The position numbers and the translations under genes are program-made. The notes beneath the pieces were generated by a model. The model worked only from the letters and a program-made list of their open reading frames with translations, did not search any database and was not told the origin of the DNA. From positions 114,216-178,215 of the forward strand of contig CAYPPG010000007.1 in NCBI GenBank assembly GCA_964412555.1: 64,000 nt of DNA, read 5' to 3'. Origin of the DNA: CAYPPG01 sp964412555 (lineage in GTDB: Bacteria; Hinthialibacterota; Hinthialibacteria; Hinthialibacterales; Hinthialibacteraceae). Shown piece after piece: positions 9,358 to 18,331 of this stretch (within the stretch, counting starts at the first letter, position 1; every line of letters starts with the position of its first letter).

Positions 9358-10440
9358 CTATTGAGAAAATTTAGTATCGATTTTCTCTATGTTCTTTTGA
9401 AACTCATCAAGTGATTTACAATCAATCGCATCACGGAACAACTCCTTCAATTGTCCAAGATTACATATTTTTTTGATTTCATTCTCAATCGTTGATGGAC
9501 AACTCCCAAAACGGTGACCAAGAAGATCAAGAATATTCTCTTGCGATTTCCGCAAAATTCCCTGCTCTTCGCCTTTCCGAAAGCCTTCTTGTTCGCCTTT
9601 CTGAAAGCCTTCTTGTTCGCCTTTCTGAAAACCTTCTTGTTCGCCTTTCTGAAAACCTTCTTGTTCGCCTTTCTCAAAACCACGCAAATTTCCTTTTTCT
9701 TCGGCCATTCGTTCAATACTCATTACATAAGGCATTTGTTTCACCTCCTCCTCTTTAAGAACTTGTATCCAAAATTGATTTTCCAATTCTTTCGGTAAAC
9801 TCATTACACCATCAATAAAACGAAACAATGACACAATTGTATCACGATTATACCCTTTTTGATACAAATTTCTTGCCAAAGAAGATTTCCATTGGAAGCG
9901 AGTCTTATATTTGTACTTGGTTTCCAGAGACTTCAAATGTGCCATTACAACAATCGCGAATGGATTATTACTTGATTCCAGTTCCTCCCATCTTTCACGG
10001 AAATCCAAAATTTTCGCAATCGGATATGTCATTTTTATATGACATCCCAATAAATTATACTCAAAACTGTTCGGTTTCCATATCGAATTTTCATCAGCCA
10101 AAATGGCAAAGCTGGCCACGCGACGTTTGTATTTCTCGTAAATACGATAATTATACATATACATTCTTTGGGCAAAATGACTTTCTGTTTGTGCTTGCAC
10201 TTCAAGATGCAACAACACATACGATTTATCTCCATCTCGCAAATACAGTTCGATCAATTTATCGACAATCTGCTTCCCACTGGGTGCATCATGCAAAATT
10301 CGCGATAATTCTTGATCCAAGAAACGAAATGGTTTCTCCCATTGAATCATTTCGAAGGCTTCCGGAAATAACAGTTCCATACAAGGAGAAAAGAAATCGG
10401 TTAAGGCGTCTTTCCAAGGGCTGTCGAACTCTTCTGTCAT
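9358..10440 (-). CDS. Rpn-family PD-(D/E)XK nuclease / putative transposase
   Basis: The 360-residue protein begins FDSPWKDALTDFFSPCMELL and carries the nuclease core LDQELSRIL...VDKLIELYLRDG...LLHLEVQAQTES, where D, E and Q fit a PD-(D/E)XK active site. RMYMYNYRIYEKY follows, as in Rpn/recombination-promoting nucleases. Residues ~250-290 are a tandem repeat (KGEQEGF[QR] four times), and the tail (~300-350, ILDLLGHRFG) resembles the DUF4351-type C-terminal helices of these proteins. Rpn proteins are DNA endonucleases that raise RecA-independent recombination in E. coli; some are phage-defence factors. The stop codon uses the last base of an adjacent insertion-sequence end, so the natural C-terminus may have been changed by that insertion. 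Confidence 0.8.
   Translation of the reverse strand: MTEEFDSPWKDALTDFFSPCMELLFPEAFEMIQWEKPFRFLDQELSRILHDAPSGKQIVDKLIELYLRDGDKSYVLLHLEVQAQTESHFAQRMYMYNYRIYEKYKRRVASFAILADENSIWKPNSFEYNLLGCHIKMTYPIAKILDFRERWEELESSNNPFAIVVMAHLKSLETKYKYKTRFQWKSSLARNLYQKGYNRDTIVSLFRFIDGVMSLPKELENQFWIQVLKEEEVKQMPYVMSIERMAEEKGNLRGFEKGEQEGFQKGEQEGFQKGEQEGFQKGEQEGFRKGEEQGILRKSQENILDLLGHRFGSCPSTIENEIKKICNLGQLKELFRDAIDCKSLDEFQKNIEKIDTKFSQ
9585..9680. repeat. Four 24-bp tandem repeats inside the Rpn-like gene
   Basis: Four head-to-tail 24-bp units, differing by one or two bases, read CTTCTTGTTCGCCTTTCTGA plus AAGC or AAAC on the plus strand. Each encodes eight residues (KGEQEGFQ/R) on the minus strand. A fifth, diverged half-unit lies on the left. 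Because the unit is a multiple of three, gain or loss of copies keeps the frame and would change only the length of a charged linker. Confidence 0.85.
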
Positions 10441-10458
10441 GATTGTTTCACTTTGATC

Positions 10459-12690
10459 TCAATTCTCATCTAAAAATGATTTAACTTTCTTTTCGTAACT
10501 CATTGCGTTTATTTCATCGTCCCGACGTATTTTTATTCCCAAATTCAGGGGTTGGCGAATTCTCTCACTCGGTATTACGATCCCATTTTCGCTTTCAAAT
10601 TGCATCCCTTCTTCTGAGTGAGTGAATCCATGGACATGAATTCCATCAGGTAAATGAACTACAATTTTTTCGGGGATTTTCCTTTTTGGAGGAATGATCT
10701 TTATTTTTATGGATTCTTCACCCGCTTCGCAAGAGTATTCCACAGTGCCAAAATAGGTCATTGCTTCTCGGACAGAAAGTGATTTTCCACTTTCCAACCA
10801 ATGATACGGAACACAAGATAGCAAATGCAATTCATCATGAAACTCTCTTACCAACATATTCCGCAACGTCGTCACATAGAGCGCCGCTGCCCATAGATGA
10901 GGGATCGTGTTGTTCCATGCCTCCCGCTTTTCATAATGGACTCCCTCCGGAAAAGCATGAGTTGACGAGGTATGCAATAAAAACGAATAAAAACCATCGA
11001 TCGCTTCCTTACACTCTCCCCTGGCAATATGTGTATTGGTCACAAATTGCGACATATACGGGTGAATCGCCGGTTCTTTTCGTCCAGGAGACCATCGAAT
11101 AATCCCTTCACAAAAACCTCCGCCAAACTCATCGTGTACTTGTTTTAATGTCTCTGTTACAAGAGCATCATGCGGATCAATCAACGGACTCGGAAAAATG
11201 ACTTCCAAGTTTCCCCAATGGGTGCCAACCTTCTCATAACTTGGTGGAATATACTCCAAATTGGTTTTCTTCAAGGCAGAAAGAATACTTTGCTTATAAT
11301 CCCTAAATTCACTTTCCCATTCCTCCGCATCTTTCTCTTTTTTCAAAATACGGGCCGCTTCGACAGCGAATTGCAAACCGCGTACATTCCACCAATCATA
11401 CCCAACGATATGATATTCTCCGCCCCACAAATACTCCCCATCAGCTATTGCATTCGGCAGTATCCCATAAAATGGAGAAGACTCATCCGTTTCCGTACGC
11501 CTTTTTTCCTGTAACCATTCCACCCCCTTTTTTAAATTCGGATAAATTCGCCGAAGCCATTCGACATCCCCCGTTAGACGAGAATACTCTACCAATGCCC
11601 ATAAAGAATAACCATGAGCATCGAGTTGACCTTTTTGAGTGATAAACTGCCCATCTTCCTGCTGATGTGTTAAAAACAGTTCCAACGCCTTTTTGGCTTC
11701 TTCAGGATATCCGGCATGGACAAGAGAGATTGCTTGATACGCGGCATCGCGCAAATACAGTTCATCATAAAAACCTTCCCCAGCATGCAACTCATCATGA
11801 TCCAAGCCGATCTTTTGATAAACCAAAGATGCCTTATAGGTATTCAACACTTTCCCTTCGGCAATATTCAACTGCATCCCCTCTGCCAACTCATCCTCCC
11901 AAAATGCTACAGTCTGGGAAAACATTTTCTCATAATCAACATTTCCAATTACTTGTACTTTCTCATCGGAAAGATTCTTATAAGAAACGTAAGGAACCAT
12001 AAATACAATTTCACTGGAACCATGCGGACTGAGGCCGACTCGTACTTGAACCTGATTCTCTTTTAATGAAATTTGGTGACCTTTTTGTAGATTGACAATA
12101 CAGACCGTACCTTGATTGGACAGAATCGCTCTTGTTTCTTCGGCGGGAAATAGTTTGGGAACCGATTCCAGTTTCAAATTTTCCTTTTCCCATTCCAACC
12201 CGAAATAGGTCGCACAAGACATTCCCCTCACATTCGATAATTGAACACGGATCACATTCCAAAAATTTTCCGTGCCGGACCACTCATATTCCGTTTTCGA
12301 ACTCCACTGCTCAGGAACCGCAAACATCTCTATTTCATACCGGATAAATTTTCCCGCGATAAAATTATATTTCACGATGGGCAGATATCCTTTATGCAGA
12401 ACTTTCTTGATTTGATTGTTGAACGGAACCGGCTTTTTCCCAATGAGTGGACGGCAGACAACCTTTTCTCCCAATAGCAATTCGCCCTTCGGGGAAATTC
12501 TCGTTCCATGCGCATAATTCTTCAGACCAATGCAAGACCATGAATTCGAAAAATAATCGAATGGCTCGTTCTCGTTCTGGACCCATACAGTGGAATTGAG
12601 ATGAATGATCGGATTCTCATCCGCGTAGTCAGTCATTGGAAACAAATAAGAGATCATACATAGTAATATACAACGTGGATTCTTGAACAT
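10459..12690 (-). CDS. Secreted six-hairpin (alpha/alpha)6-barrel glycosidase-like protein
   Basis: The 743-residue protein has a signal peptide (CILLCMISYLFPMTDYA) and an N-terminal beta-sandwich-like half (~25-260). The catalytic-type barrel (~280-620) is marked by GLDHDELHAGEGFYDELYLR, DAAYQAISLVHAGYPEEAKK, HQQEDGQFITQKGQLDAHGY and YEKREAWNNTIPHLWAAAL. A C-terminal beta domain completes the protein. The arrangement resembles GH15/GH63/GH78-like families, and acidic residues in DELYLRDA are candidate catalytic groups. The family number and sugar substrate cannot be fixed by eye. The gene lies 18 bp from the start of the Rpn-like gene and points the same way, but the pairing looks accidental. 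A role in degrading external glycans fits the GH38 mannosidase and CBM-like proteins elsewhere in the window. Confidence 0.65.
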   Translation of the reverse strand: MFKNPRCILLCMISYLFPMTDYADENPIIHLNSTVWVQNENEPFDYFSNSWSCIGLKNYAHGTRISPKGELLLGEKVVCRPLIGKKPVPFNNQIKKVLHKGYLPIVKYNFIAGKFIRYEIEMFAVPEQWSSKTEYEWSGTENFWNVIRVQLSNVRGMSCATYFGLEWEKENLKLESVPKLFPAEETRAILSNQGTVCIVNLQKGHQISLKENQVQVRVGLSPHGSSEIVFMVPYVSYKNLSDEKVQVIGNVDYEKMFSQTVAFWEDELAEGMQLNIAEGKVLNTYKASLVYQKIGLDHDELHAGEGFYDELYLRDAAYQAISLVHAGYPEEAKKALELFLTHQQEDGQFITQKGQLDAHGYSLWALVEYSRLTGDVEWLRRIYPNLKKGVEWLQEKRRTETDESSPFYGILPNAIADGEYLWGGEYHIVGYDWWNVRGLQFAVEAARILKKEKDAEEWESEFRDYKQSILSALKKTNLEYIPPSYEKVGTHWGNLEVIFPSPLIDPHDALVTETLKQVHDEFGGGFCEGIIRWSPGRKEPAIHPYMSQFVTNTHIARGECKEAIDGFYSFLLHTSSTHAFPEGVHYEKREAWNNTIPHLWAAALYVTTLRNMLVREFHDELHLLSCVPYHWLESGKSLSVREAMTYFGTVEYSCEAGEESIKIKIIPPKRKIPEKIVVHLPDGIHVHGFTHSEEGMQFESENGIVIPSERIRQPLNLGIKIRRDDEINAMSYEKKVKSFLDEN

Positions 12691-12790
12691 ATTTACGCTC
12701 CTTCATGATCAAAAGTAAAAGAAATGGATAGCAGGATCAGTAATTATAAAAAACCGGCAAGATAAAATCAATAAGAAAGGCAATCCTCAC

Positions 12791-13690
12791 TCAATGAATC
12801 AAATAGGCAGTCGCCACACCAATCTGGCCGACAACCATCATCAAATACATATGTTTCCACGACACATGATTCGTTTCCGTCGCCAAAGCATGCGGTTCCC
12901 GAAGGATTAAATAAGATACATATCCCCCCCAAATCGATAAAAACAATGCAAGTCCCATTACGACATATTTCTGTGCATCCAGCAAACCGAATCCGGCACC
13001 GACAAACAGCAAAACAAACGGTAAAATAAAAAAAGGAGAAATGATCTTCGCCCCGAGATCGACGCCGAATTTTACCGGTAAGGTGATACAGCCGCCTGCT
13101 TTATCTCCCTTCATATCCGCAAAATCTTTCGTCGAAGCCGCTCCTAATATGTACAAGCCAAACACACTCCCTAATAGCCATGGCTCCAATTCCCAAACAT
13201 CCCGCACCGCTGTCCATCCTGCCACGACTAGCAGACACCCACGGGGGATTGCAATCGTTACATTCGCCAGCCACCAAGACCGTTTGGTCCGAAACGGGGG
13301 ACCGGAATAGGCGTAGGTCACGAATGCTGTAAATATGACAATAAAGAAAAACTGCCAACCGACCAGATACGCCGCTCCAAAAGACAAAACATATAGCACT
13401 CCACAAAACATCATCGCCGATCGAACGGAGATGCGTCCCGAAGGCATGGGTCTGCCTGGCTTGTTGATTCGATCGATTTCCAAGTCAAAATACTGGTTAA
13501 TGATATTCGAAGCAGCGTTCAAGAACGCCGCCGATAATGCCCCAAACAAAATTGGCGAAAGCGCTTGCACCAATGACAATTTCTCTTGCCCTTTCCACCC
13601 CACCAATGCAAAAGCGATAAAACCGATAAATGGAGCCAACAACGTAAACGGACGACACAACTCCCAGTAAGCACGCCATCCGGTTTTCAT
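12791..13690 (-). CDS. UbiA-family prenyltransferase
   Basis: This 299-residue integral membrane protein has about eight or nine hydrophobic helices and both aspartate-rich motifs of the UbiA family. The first is NIINQYFDLEIDRINKPGRP (residues ~64-83) and the second DFADMKGDKAGG (~189-200); these bind the prenyl diphosphate through magnesium. The loop YSGPPFRTKRSWW resembles the chlorophyll-synthase, homogentisate phytyltransferase and geranylgeranylglyceryl-phosphate synthase branches more than the ubiquinone enzyme. It lies 142 bp downstream of the phosphodiesterase gene on the same strand and near a phytol-kinase/DUF92 fusion. Together these suggest transfer of a phytyl or geranylgeranyl group to a quinone head group or lipid. 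The family is secure; the acceptor is not. Confidence 0.88.
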   Translation of the reverse strand: MKTGWRAYWELCRPFTLLAPFIGFIAFALVGWKGQEKLSLVQALSPILFGALSAAFLNAASNIINQYFDLEIDRINKPGRPMPSGRISVRSAMMFCGVLYVLSFGAAYLVGWQFFFIVIFTAFVTYAYSGPPFRTKRSWWLANVTIAIPRGCLLVVAGWTAVRDVWELEPWLLGSVFGLYILGAASTKDFADMKGDKAGGCITLPVKFGVDLGAKIISPFFILPFVLLFVGAGFGLLDAQKYVVMGLALFLSIWGGYVSYLILREPHALATETNHVSWKHMYLMMVVGQIGVATAYLIH

Positions 13691-13832
13691 ATCCTGTTTC
13701 CTTTCTCCTTGAAGGGATTAAGCATAATACTCTACCTACATGATAGATTATAGTATAAATACAATCACAGATCAATTGATGTTATACAATCATTATACTG
13801 AATAGGCGTAGATTTTTCTGATGATACTCATA

Positions 13833-16235
13833 TCATCCTGCGAACAAATTTTGTCCATCCATTGTCGCAGGCACTTCAAGTTGAAAATAGTGTAGCAAAG
13901 TAGGCGCAATATCAATAATGGCGGGTTCCGAAACTTGAATTTTGCGATTGCAGAAAAAAATACCCGGAACAAATTGACTTCCGATACTACAATGATCCCC
14001 GCTCCATTTTTCCATATTATCGGAAACCATATCTTTCGAGATTCCCCCTAAACATGTCTGCCAAGAAACCCGATAGCCCGGACTGAATCCGACTTGTAAA
14101 TCCGGTGCATCATGTTCATCGTTCGCATAATCGTCTGCCCAAATCTCATCCCTTTTTTTGACATACGCCACCGGCGACTCCCCTAATTGTTCCCACCGAT
14201 CGTCACTCGCCAATTCCAGATTTGCCGCGATCTCATCACACACAGCATCGTATTCGGAAGGATCCACAATCCCCAGTGGTTCCCTTCCCTTCATATTGAT
14301 GTAGATTTGTCCTAATCCAAGCGCATATGCTTTCGTCTTGCTCCAATCAACATAACTAAAGAAATTATCCTGATTCTTTTTCAGCAAATCTTCCAATTTC
14401 ATCTCCCGGGATATCAAGTTACTGCCGCGTATCGCCAAATACCCATTTTCATATAACCAAGTATTCAAATTCATCTGATACCGAAATGATTGAAATCCGT
14501 GATCGGAAATGACCATAAACAGCGTATTCGGATCATTGCCGATTTTCTCTTTCATTTTTCCGACAATTTCATCCATTCGCATGTAAACTCGCTTGATCGT
14601 ATCACCGTATTTCTTCGCCATTTCCGCATCGAACATCGGATGTTCATCATCAATATGATGGAAAAACATATGACTAACCCGGTCGGTGATTGAAAAAACA
14701 GAAACAAACACATTATTCTGGGTTCGTTCCCATGTTTCGAATGTCTTTTCCGCACGAGTATTCATTACGTAAAACGCATCTTCGATGAAAGCGTCTTCCG
14801 ACAAATATCCATCCTTCAACCCATGCGTTTCCGCTGCCCAGCCTCTTGTTTTATACAGATGGCCTATCCACTCCACCAACTCTTCCGAAAAGTCGTTGGG
14901 ATGCGAGATAGAGACCGCCGGACTTCGCGGATCGATATCCGGAGAGGTCATGAACACCTTCATCTCCGGATTAATTTGTTGTGGGTAGAATCGGCAGATT
15001 GCAGTCAATTTCACAAGCGCGGTAACGGATAAAGGAACCGTGAACCAATCGCTCCATTCTCTCAATTTTACTTGCTGAACTTGTTTTCCAATCCGAATCT
15101 CGACAGTTTGCTCATCGATGGGTTGAAACGCTACGGTTTGCGTGATGGAAGGTGCTTCTTGGTTGATTTCTTCTTTTAATTTCTGGCTTTTTTCCCAAAA
15201 TTCCGCCATTTTTTCCCGGGCTTCACTGGGGCCGGCTCCTTTTTCTTTCACATACGCCATGCCGGTATCCAAATAGGCTTGAATTTTCTTTACCCGTTCA
15301 TGGAGTTCGGGAGATCCCAAATAGGATTTCAGCGCCATCGGTTGGATAACAAACATCCCCAGCCAATACGCCAATTTTTGTTTGTTGCTTTCCGTAACAT
15401 GTTCCCCCTGCATGGTGAAAAGATGAGTCTGCCACTCACACCAGACGAGGTCCGCTTCCAATTTTTCTTGTTCTTTAGCGCGTTTTTTCTGATCGTAAAC
15501 CGGATCGTAGGGTCCCCAAATGGTTCCTGAATAGATTTCTCCGGCTTTTTGTAACAGTTCGACTTTCCCGCCGAATGTTGTTTCCATCGTTTCCGGTTTC
15601 TCGCTGGTAAAATAATGAAATGTCGCCTGCATTCCCCGAATGTCGGGCACCCCTAAGCCGGATAACGCCTGCCCATGAGACAATTTCGGAGGCGGAAATG
15701 TAATCGGCACTTCGATTAAAGAAGTGCGCACTCCGGCCTCGCTCAACACATCCCAAAATGCAGTCCCACCACGCCTGAGCTTTGCTTTGGGCAGTTGATA
15801 CGGAATCTGGCCGAATAAAAATTCCGCATATTGTCTCTCCGCAAACGCTTCTTCTGTCGGAATATATGAGCCTACCGGACGCCGCAGAAAATCAAACACT
15901 CCGTGCCGCCCCGGATCCCCCCCCACGGCAAAACTCGACCACGAAACAGGCGATTCAGCAGGGACCACTGTTTGTAAAGTCGAAAATGTTCCCTCTTCCG
16001 ACAATGCGCGTAAATTCGGCAAATCCTCCCACCAACTCTTTACCAAGCGCGGATCCACACCGTCAAATCCTAAAATAACAAATCGTTTCTCTGTCTGGAA
16101 AACCGGTGGAGTAGAAAACCAAAAAGAATACACGACAACCAATACCAAGACGAGTAAAACAATCAGCAATTTTTTCAAAAAGGAGCGTTTTTTTACTTTC
16201 CGATGAATTTCATTCGTGCTACGGATTCGCAACAT
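13833..16235 (-). CDS. Membrane-anchored type I phosphodiesterase / alkaline phosphatase superfamily protein
   Basis: The 800-residue protein has a basic N-terminus and one membrane anchor (LLIVLLVLVLVVVYSFWFS, ~25-43). The AP-superfamily core begins FVILGFDGVDPRLVKSWW, where the aspartate is a metal ligand. The nucleophile region follows in PAESPVSWSSFAVGGDPGRH, then SITDRVSHMFFHHID and VISDHGFQSF (~576), which supply the remaining metal-binding D and H residues. This matches the nucleotide pyrophosphatase/phosphodiesterase (Phosphodiest) branch rather than classic PhoA. The catalytic part should lie outside the cytoplasmic membrane; its phosphoester substrate is unknown. The gene starts one base after the stop of the sirtuin gene and is part of the pcm-to-phosphodiesterase operon. 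Confidence 0.85.
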   Translation of the reverse strand: MLRIRSTNEIHRKVKKRSFLKKLLIVLLVLVLVVVYSFWFSTPPVFQTEKRFVILGFDGVDPRLVKSWWEDLPNLRALSEEGTFSTLQTVVPAESPVSWSSFAVGGDPGRHGVFDFLRRPVGSYIPTEEAFAERQYAEFLFGQIPYQLPKAKLRRGGTAFWDVLSEAGVRTSLIEVPITFPPPKLSHGQALSGLGVPDIRGMQATFHYFTSEKPETMETTFGGKVELLQKAGEIYSGTIWGPYDPVYDQKKRAKEQEKLEADLVWCEWQTHLFTMQGEHVTESNKQKLAYWLGMFVIQPMALKSYLGSPELHERVKKIQAYLDTGMAYVKEKGAGPSEAREKMAEFWEKSQKLKEEINQEAPSITQTVAFQPIDEQTVEIRIGKQVQQVKLREWSDWFTVPLSVTALVKLTAICRFYPQQINPEMKVFMTSPDIDPRSPAVSISHPNDFSEELVEWIGHLYKTRGWAAETHGLKDGYLSEDAFIEDAFYVMNTRAEKTFETWERTQNNVFVSVFSITDRVSHMFFHHIDDEHPMFDAEMAKKYGDTIKRVYMRMDEIVGKMKEKIGNDPNTLFMVISDHGFQSFRYQMNLNTWLYENGYLAIRGSNLISREMKLEDLLKKNQDNFFSYVDWSKTKAYALGLGQIYINMKGREPLGIVDPSEYDAVCDEIAANLELASDDRWEQLGESPVAYVKKRDEIWADDYANDEHDAPDLQVGFSPGYRVSWQTCLGGISKDMVSDNMEKWSGDHCSIGSQFVPGIFFCNRKIQVSEPAIIDIAPTLLHYFQLEVPATMDGQNLFAG

Positions 16236-16236
16236 T

Positions 16237-16992
16237 CTATCCTTTCATACTATTCGGTATGATTTGTGGTAAAATCTCACCTGCCCGCCCGGACAAATAC
16301 AGATCAGCATAAGGGGTAAGGGCCGTTCGGCCTGGATTGATCACTATCAACGTTCCTTGTGATCCTCGCGAGCGCATCGACCATTCCATAATATACCCGA
16401 AAGTCGCTTCCGTACCAATAACGATTGCAACATCTACATCGTCTCGCGCCAAAAACCTTTCCGTCTGCTGCACAGCATCCATATCGATTATTTCTCCAAT
16501 CCACACAACATTAGGACGCTCCAAAGCGCCGCAATTGGGACAATGCGGCGGCAGTTCCGGTAAAGGAGCACGCCGATCTTCACGGATTGTCCCCTCTTTT
16601 GTGCACCGAACTTCCCAGATTTTCCCGTGCACATGCGCAAGCGCACTCGAGCCAGCACTTTCGTGAAGATCATCGACATTTTGAGTCAACAAGAAAAAAG
16701 ATTCTTTTTGCTTTTCCAAACTGGCAATCGCATCATGAGCGGGATTCGGCTTTACGGTCGCAAGCTGTTGCCGGCGGGCATCGTACCATTCCCAAACAAA
16801 TTTGGGATCTTCTGCAAACGCCTCGGGTGTCGCCACTTTATAGGGATCGATATTCCGCCAAAGTCCACCCGCATCACGAAATGTCGGGACACCACTCTCC
16901 GCCGATACTCCGGCGCCGGTGAGCACAAACACTCCCCTTGCTTGTTCGATCGTTTCTTTCGCTTTTTGGAATTGTTCTTCCAAAGACTGCAC
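16237..16992 (-). CDS. cobB: NAD-dependent protein deacylase, CobB-type sirtuin
   Basis: The sirtuin motifs are complete: LTGAGVSAESGVPTFRD (NAD binding), TQNVDDLHESAG, the catalytic histidine in HVHGKIWEVRC, and a zinc region ending HCPNCGALERPNVVWIGE. The pair WYDARR places a tyrosine and an arginine as in E. coli CobB and SIRT5, where they bind acidic acyl-lysines, so desuccinylase or demalonylase activity is likely besides deacetylation. I chose the GTG at 16992 because AAAGGAGGG lies six bases upstream. The longer in-frame start at 17034 would overlap the preceding gene and has no such site. With the GTG start the protein has 251 residues, normal for the family, and sits 13 bp behind the DUF92 fusion gene in an operon. 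Confidence 0.9.
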   Translation of the reverse strand: MQSLEEQFQKAKETIEQARGVFVLTGAGVSAESGVPTFRDAGGLWRNIDPYKVATPEAFAEDPKFVWEWYDARRQQLATVKPNPAHDAIASLEKQKESFFLLTQNVDDLHESAGSSALAHVHGKIWEVRCTKEGTIREDRRAPLPELPPHCPNCGALERPNVVWIGEIIDMDAVQQTERFLARDDVDVAIVIGTEATFGYIMEWSMRSRGSQGTLIVINPGRTALTPYADLYLSGRAGEILPQIIPNSMKG

Positions 16993-17005
16993 AGTATTCC
17001 CTCCT

Positions 17006-18331
17006 TTAAAACGCTTGCGTGATCGAAGCCACAAATAATGCGAATATCCCGCCTAAGAACGTATTCAATACATTCATCCATTCGTTATCCACATCGGTTC
17101 CTTCCTCCGTCCAATACCCCCCGATATACGATTCCGCATAGGAACCGATCCAGGCCCCCAAAATCACGGCGGGAATGAACTGCAAAGAAATCACCGAGAA
17201 AAGACAGGCAACAATTGAAAAAAGTAGGGCCGCTCCCATCCCGAACAAGGTTCCCTCGACCGAGATCGCCCCTACCGTTCCCGCAGGTACACGGCGAAAG
17301 GAAGTCGGTATAAACGGACTTTTTCCATAAATCGAGCCTAATTCACTGGAAATTGTATCGGCAAACGCAGTAGCCAGCGCCGCACAATAGAACACCGACA
17401 AGATATCTTCCAAACCATTGGTCATTCCGAAACTAATCGCAGCGGCCGCAGCTAAAATGCAATTGGCAAGCGCATGTTTCGCTCCCCGTTTGCCGCCTTG
17501 TTCCTGCGCAATTCCCATAACCGATTTTTCATGATATCCCCATCGCGTCGCCAAACTGGCTCCGACAAAAAACAACAATAATAAACAATAAAAATTGATG
17601 CCACCTAAGGTCAATATCGCCGTCCCCACAATCGTTCCGCTCAACATTCCCGTGACGGAAACCATTCCGAACCACCATGCAATCCCCGCAACACAGAGAT
17701 TGATCAACAAAGCCATCCCCCACCAACCCGCTGATATCATCTCCCCCGCCATCGAGAAATCCAGCCCCCACGTGATATTCAACATGACAGCGGCGCTCAG
17801 CCCGACCACAACATTGTCATCCCAAGGCAAGGGCAATGTTTCGAAAATGCCCGCCACCACAGCTGTACAAACAGCCATCAAACAAAGATGAAGAAGCGTG
17901 TGGGAATCTCCGATAAATCCCATAATCAAAAACGCTCCGAGACTGCCCATCACAATAAATCCCAAAAATCCACCGACCGATTTTTCCGGATTCCAGGGTA
18001 TCGGAGCAAGGGGTTTCCACCGCCCTATCAAAGTCGAAAATCCATCACCGAAAGCGAGCATCGCCCACGCTCCTCCGGCCAATTCCAATCGTTGAGGAAA
18101 CAACAAGATCAACAACGCAACCATCAGCGGATAAACGGCAATCCCCTGCAAGAGAGACTCCCGGCTACGGAACAGATGCGGAGCATATTTCGGCAACAAA
18201 AGAATATTATGAATAAACGCCGTCATGGCTAATAAAAATGCCCATGGAGCATTCAAGTATCGCAATGCCAACGCAAAAACCACCATCGAAATGTGAATAC
18301 ACTGCCGTTTTGTTTCACTGGTTAGGGTCAT
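17006..18331 (-). CDS. Phytol/dolichol kinase-like (VTE5) - DUF92 (VTE6) fusion, membrane protein
   Basis: This 441-residue, largely hydrophobic protein has two halves. Residues ~1-195 resemble the CDP-diglyceride-synthase-like polyprenol kinase family that includes phytol kinase VTE5 and dolichol kinase: the conserved loop reads AFGDGFSTLIGRWKPLAPIP, then NPEKSVGGFLGF. Residues ~200-441 match DUF92: DTISSELGSIYGKSPFI, PTSFRRVPAGTVGAISVEGT and GSYAESYIGG. The plant DUF92 protein VTE6 is phytyl-phosphate kinase, so the fusion could convert an isoprenoid alcohol to its diphosphate in two steps. A UbiA prenyltransferase nearby could use the product. The gene overlaps the methyltransferase gene by four bases (ATGA) and leads into the sirtuin gene. 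Confidence 0.8.
   Translation of the reverse strand: MTLTSETKRQCIHISMVVFALALRYLNAPWAFLLAMTAFIHNILLLPKYAPHLFRSRESLLQGIAVYPLMVALLILLFPQRLELAGGAWAMLAFGDGFSTLIGRWKPLAPIPWNPEKSVGGFLGFIVMGSLGAFLIMGFIGDSHTLLHLCLMAVCTAVVAGIFETLPLPWDDNVVVGLSAAVMLNITWGLDFSMAGEMISAGWWGMALLINLCVAGIAWWFGMVSVTGMLSGTIVGTAILTLGGINFYCLLLLFFVGASLATRWGYHEKSVMGIAQEQGGKRGAKHALANCILAAAAAISFGMTNGLEDILSVFYCAALATAFADTISSELGSIYGKSPFIPTSFRRVPAGTVGAISVEGTLFGMGAALLFSIVACLFSVISLQFIPAVILGAWIGSYAESYIGGYWTEEGTDVDNEWMNVLNTFLGGIFALFVASITQAF

Larger units (their letters stand above)
8637..9358 (-). mobile_element. Remnant insertion sequence with intact ends and deleted transposase core
   Basis: Terminal inverted repeats of 19 bp with one mismatch mark the ends: GAGCCTCATGCAAAATAGA at 8637-8655 and its complement TCTATTTTGCAAGAGGCTC at 9340-9358. 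Between them, on the minus strand, lie a leader hairpin, the first codons of a transposase and its C-terminal ~140 codons. The total of ~720 bp is about half the usual size for such an element, so an internal deletion is likely. No target duplication is obvious. The right end falls on the last base of the stop codon of the neighbouring nuclease gene. The element should be immobile unless a full-length copy supplies transposase. Confidence 0.75.

Noticed and set aside
9585..9680. Possible CRISPR array
   Set aside because: The units are directly adjacent without spacers, in frame and coding; no cas genes are present.
9447..9798. Repetitive open frames of 88-94 codons on both strands
   Set aside because: They are other-frame readings of the 24-bp tandem repeats in the Rpn-like gene.
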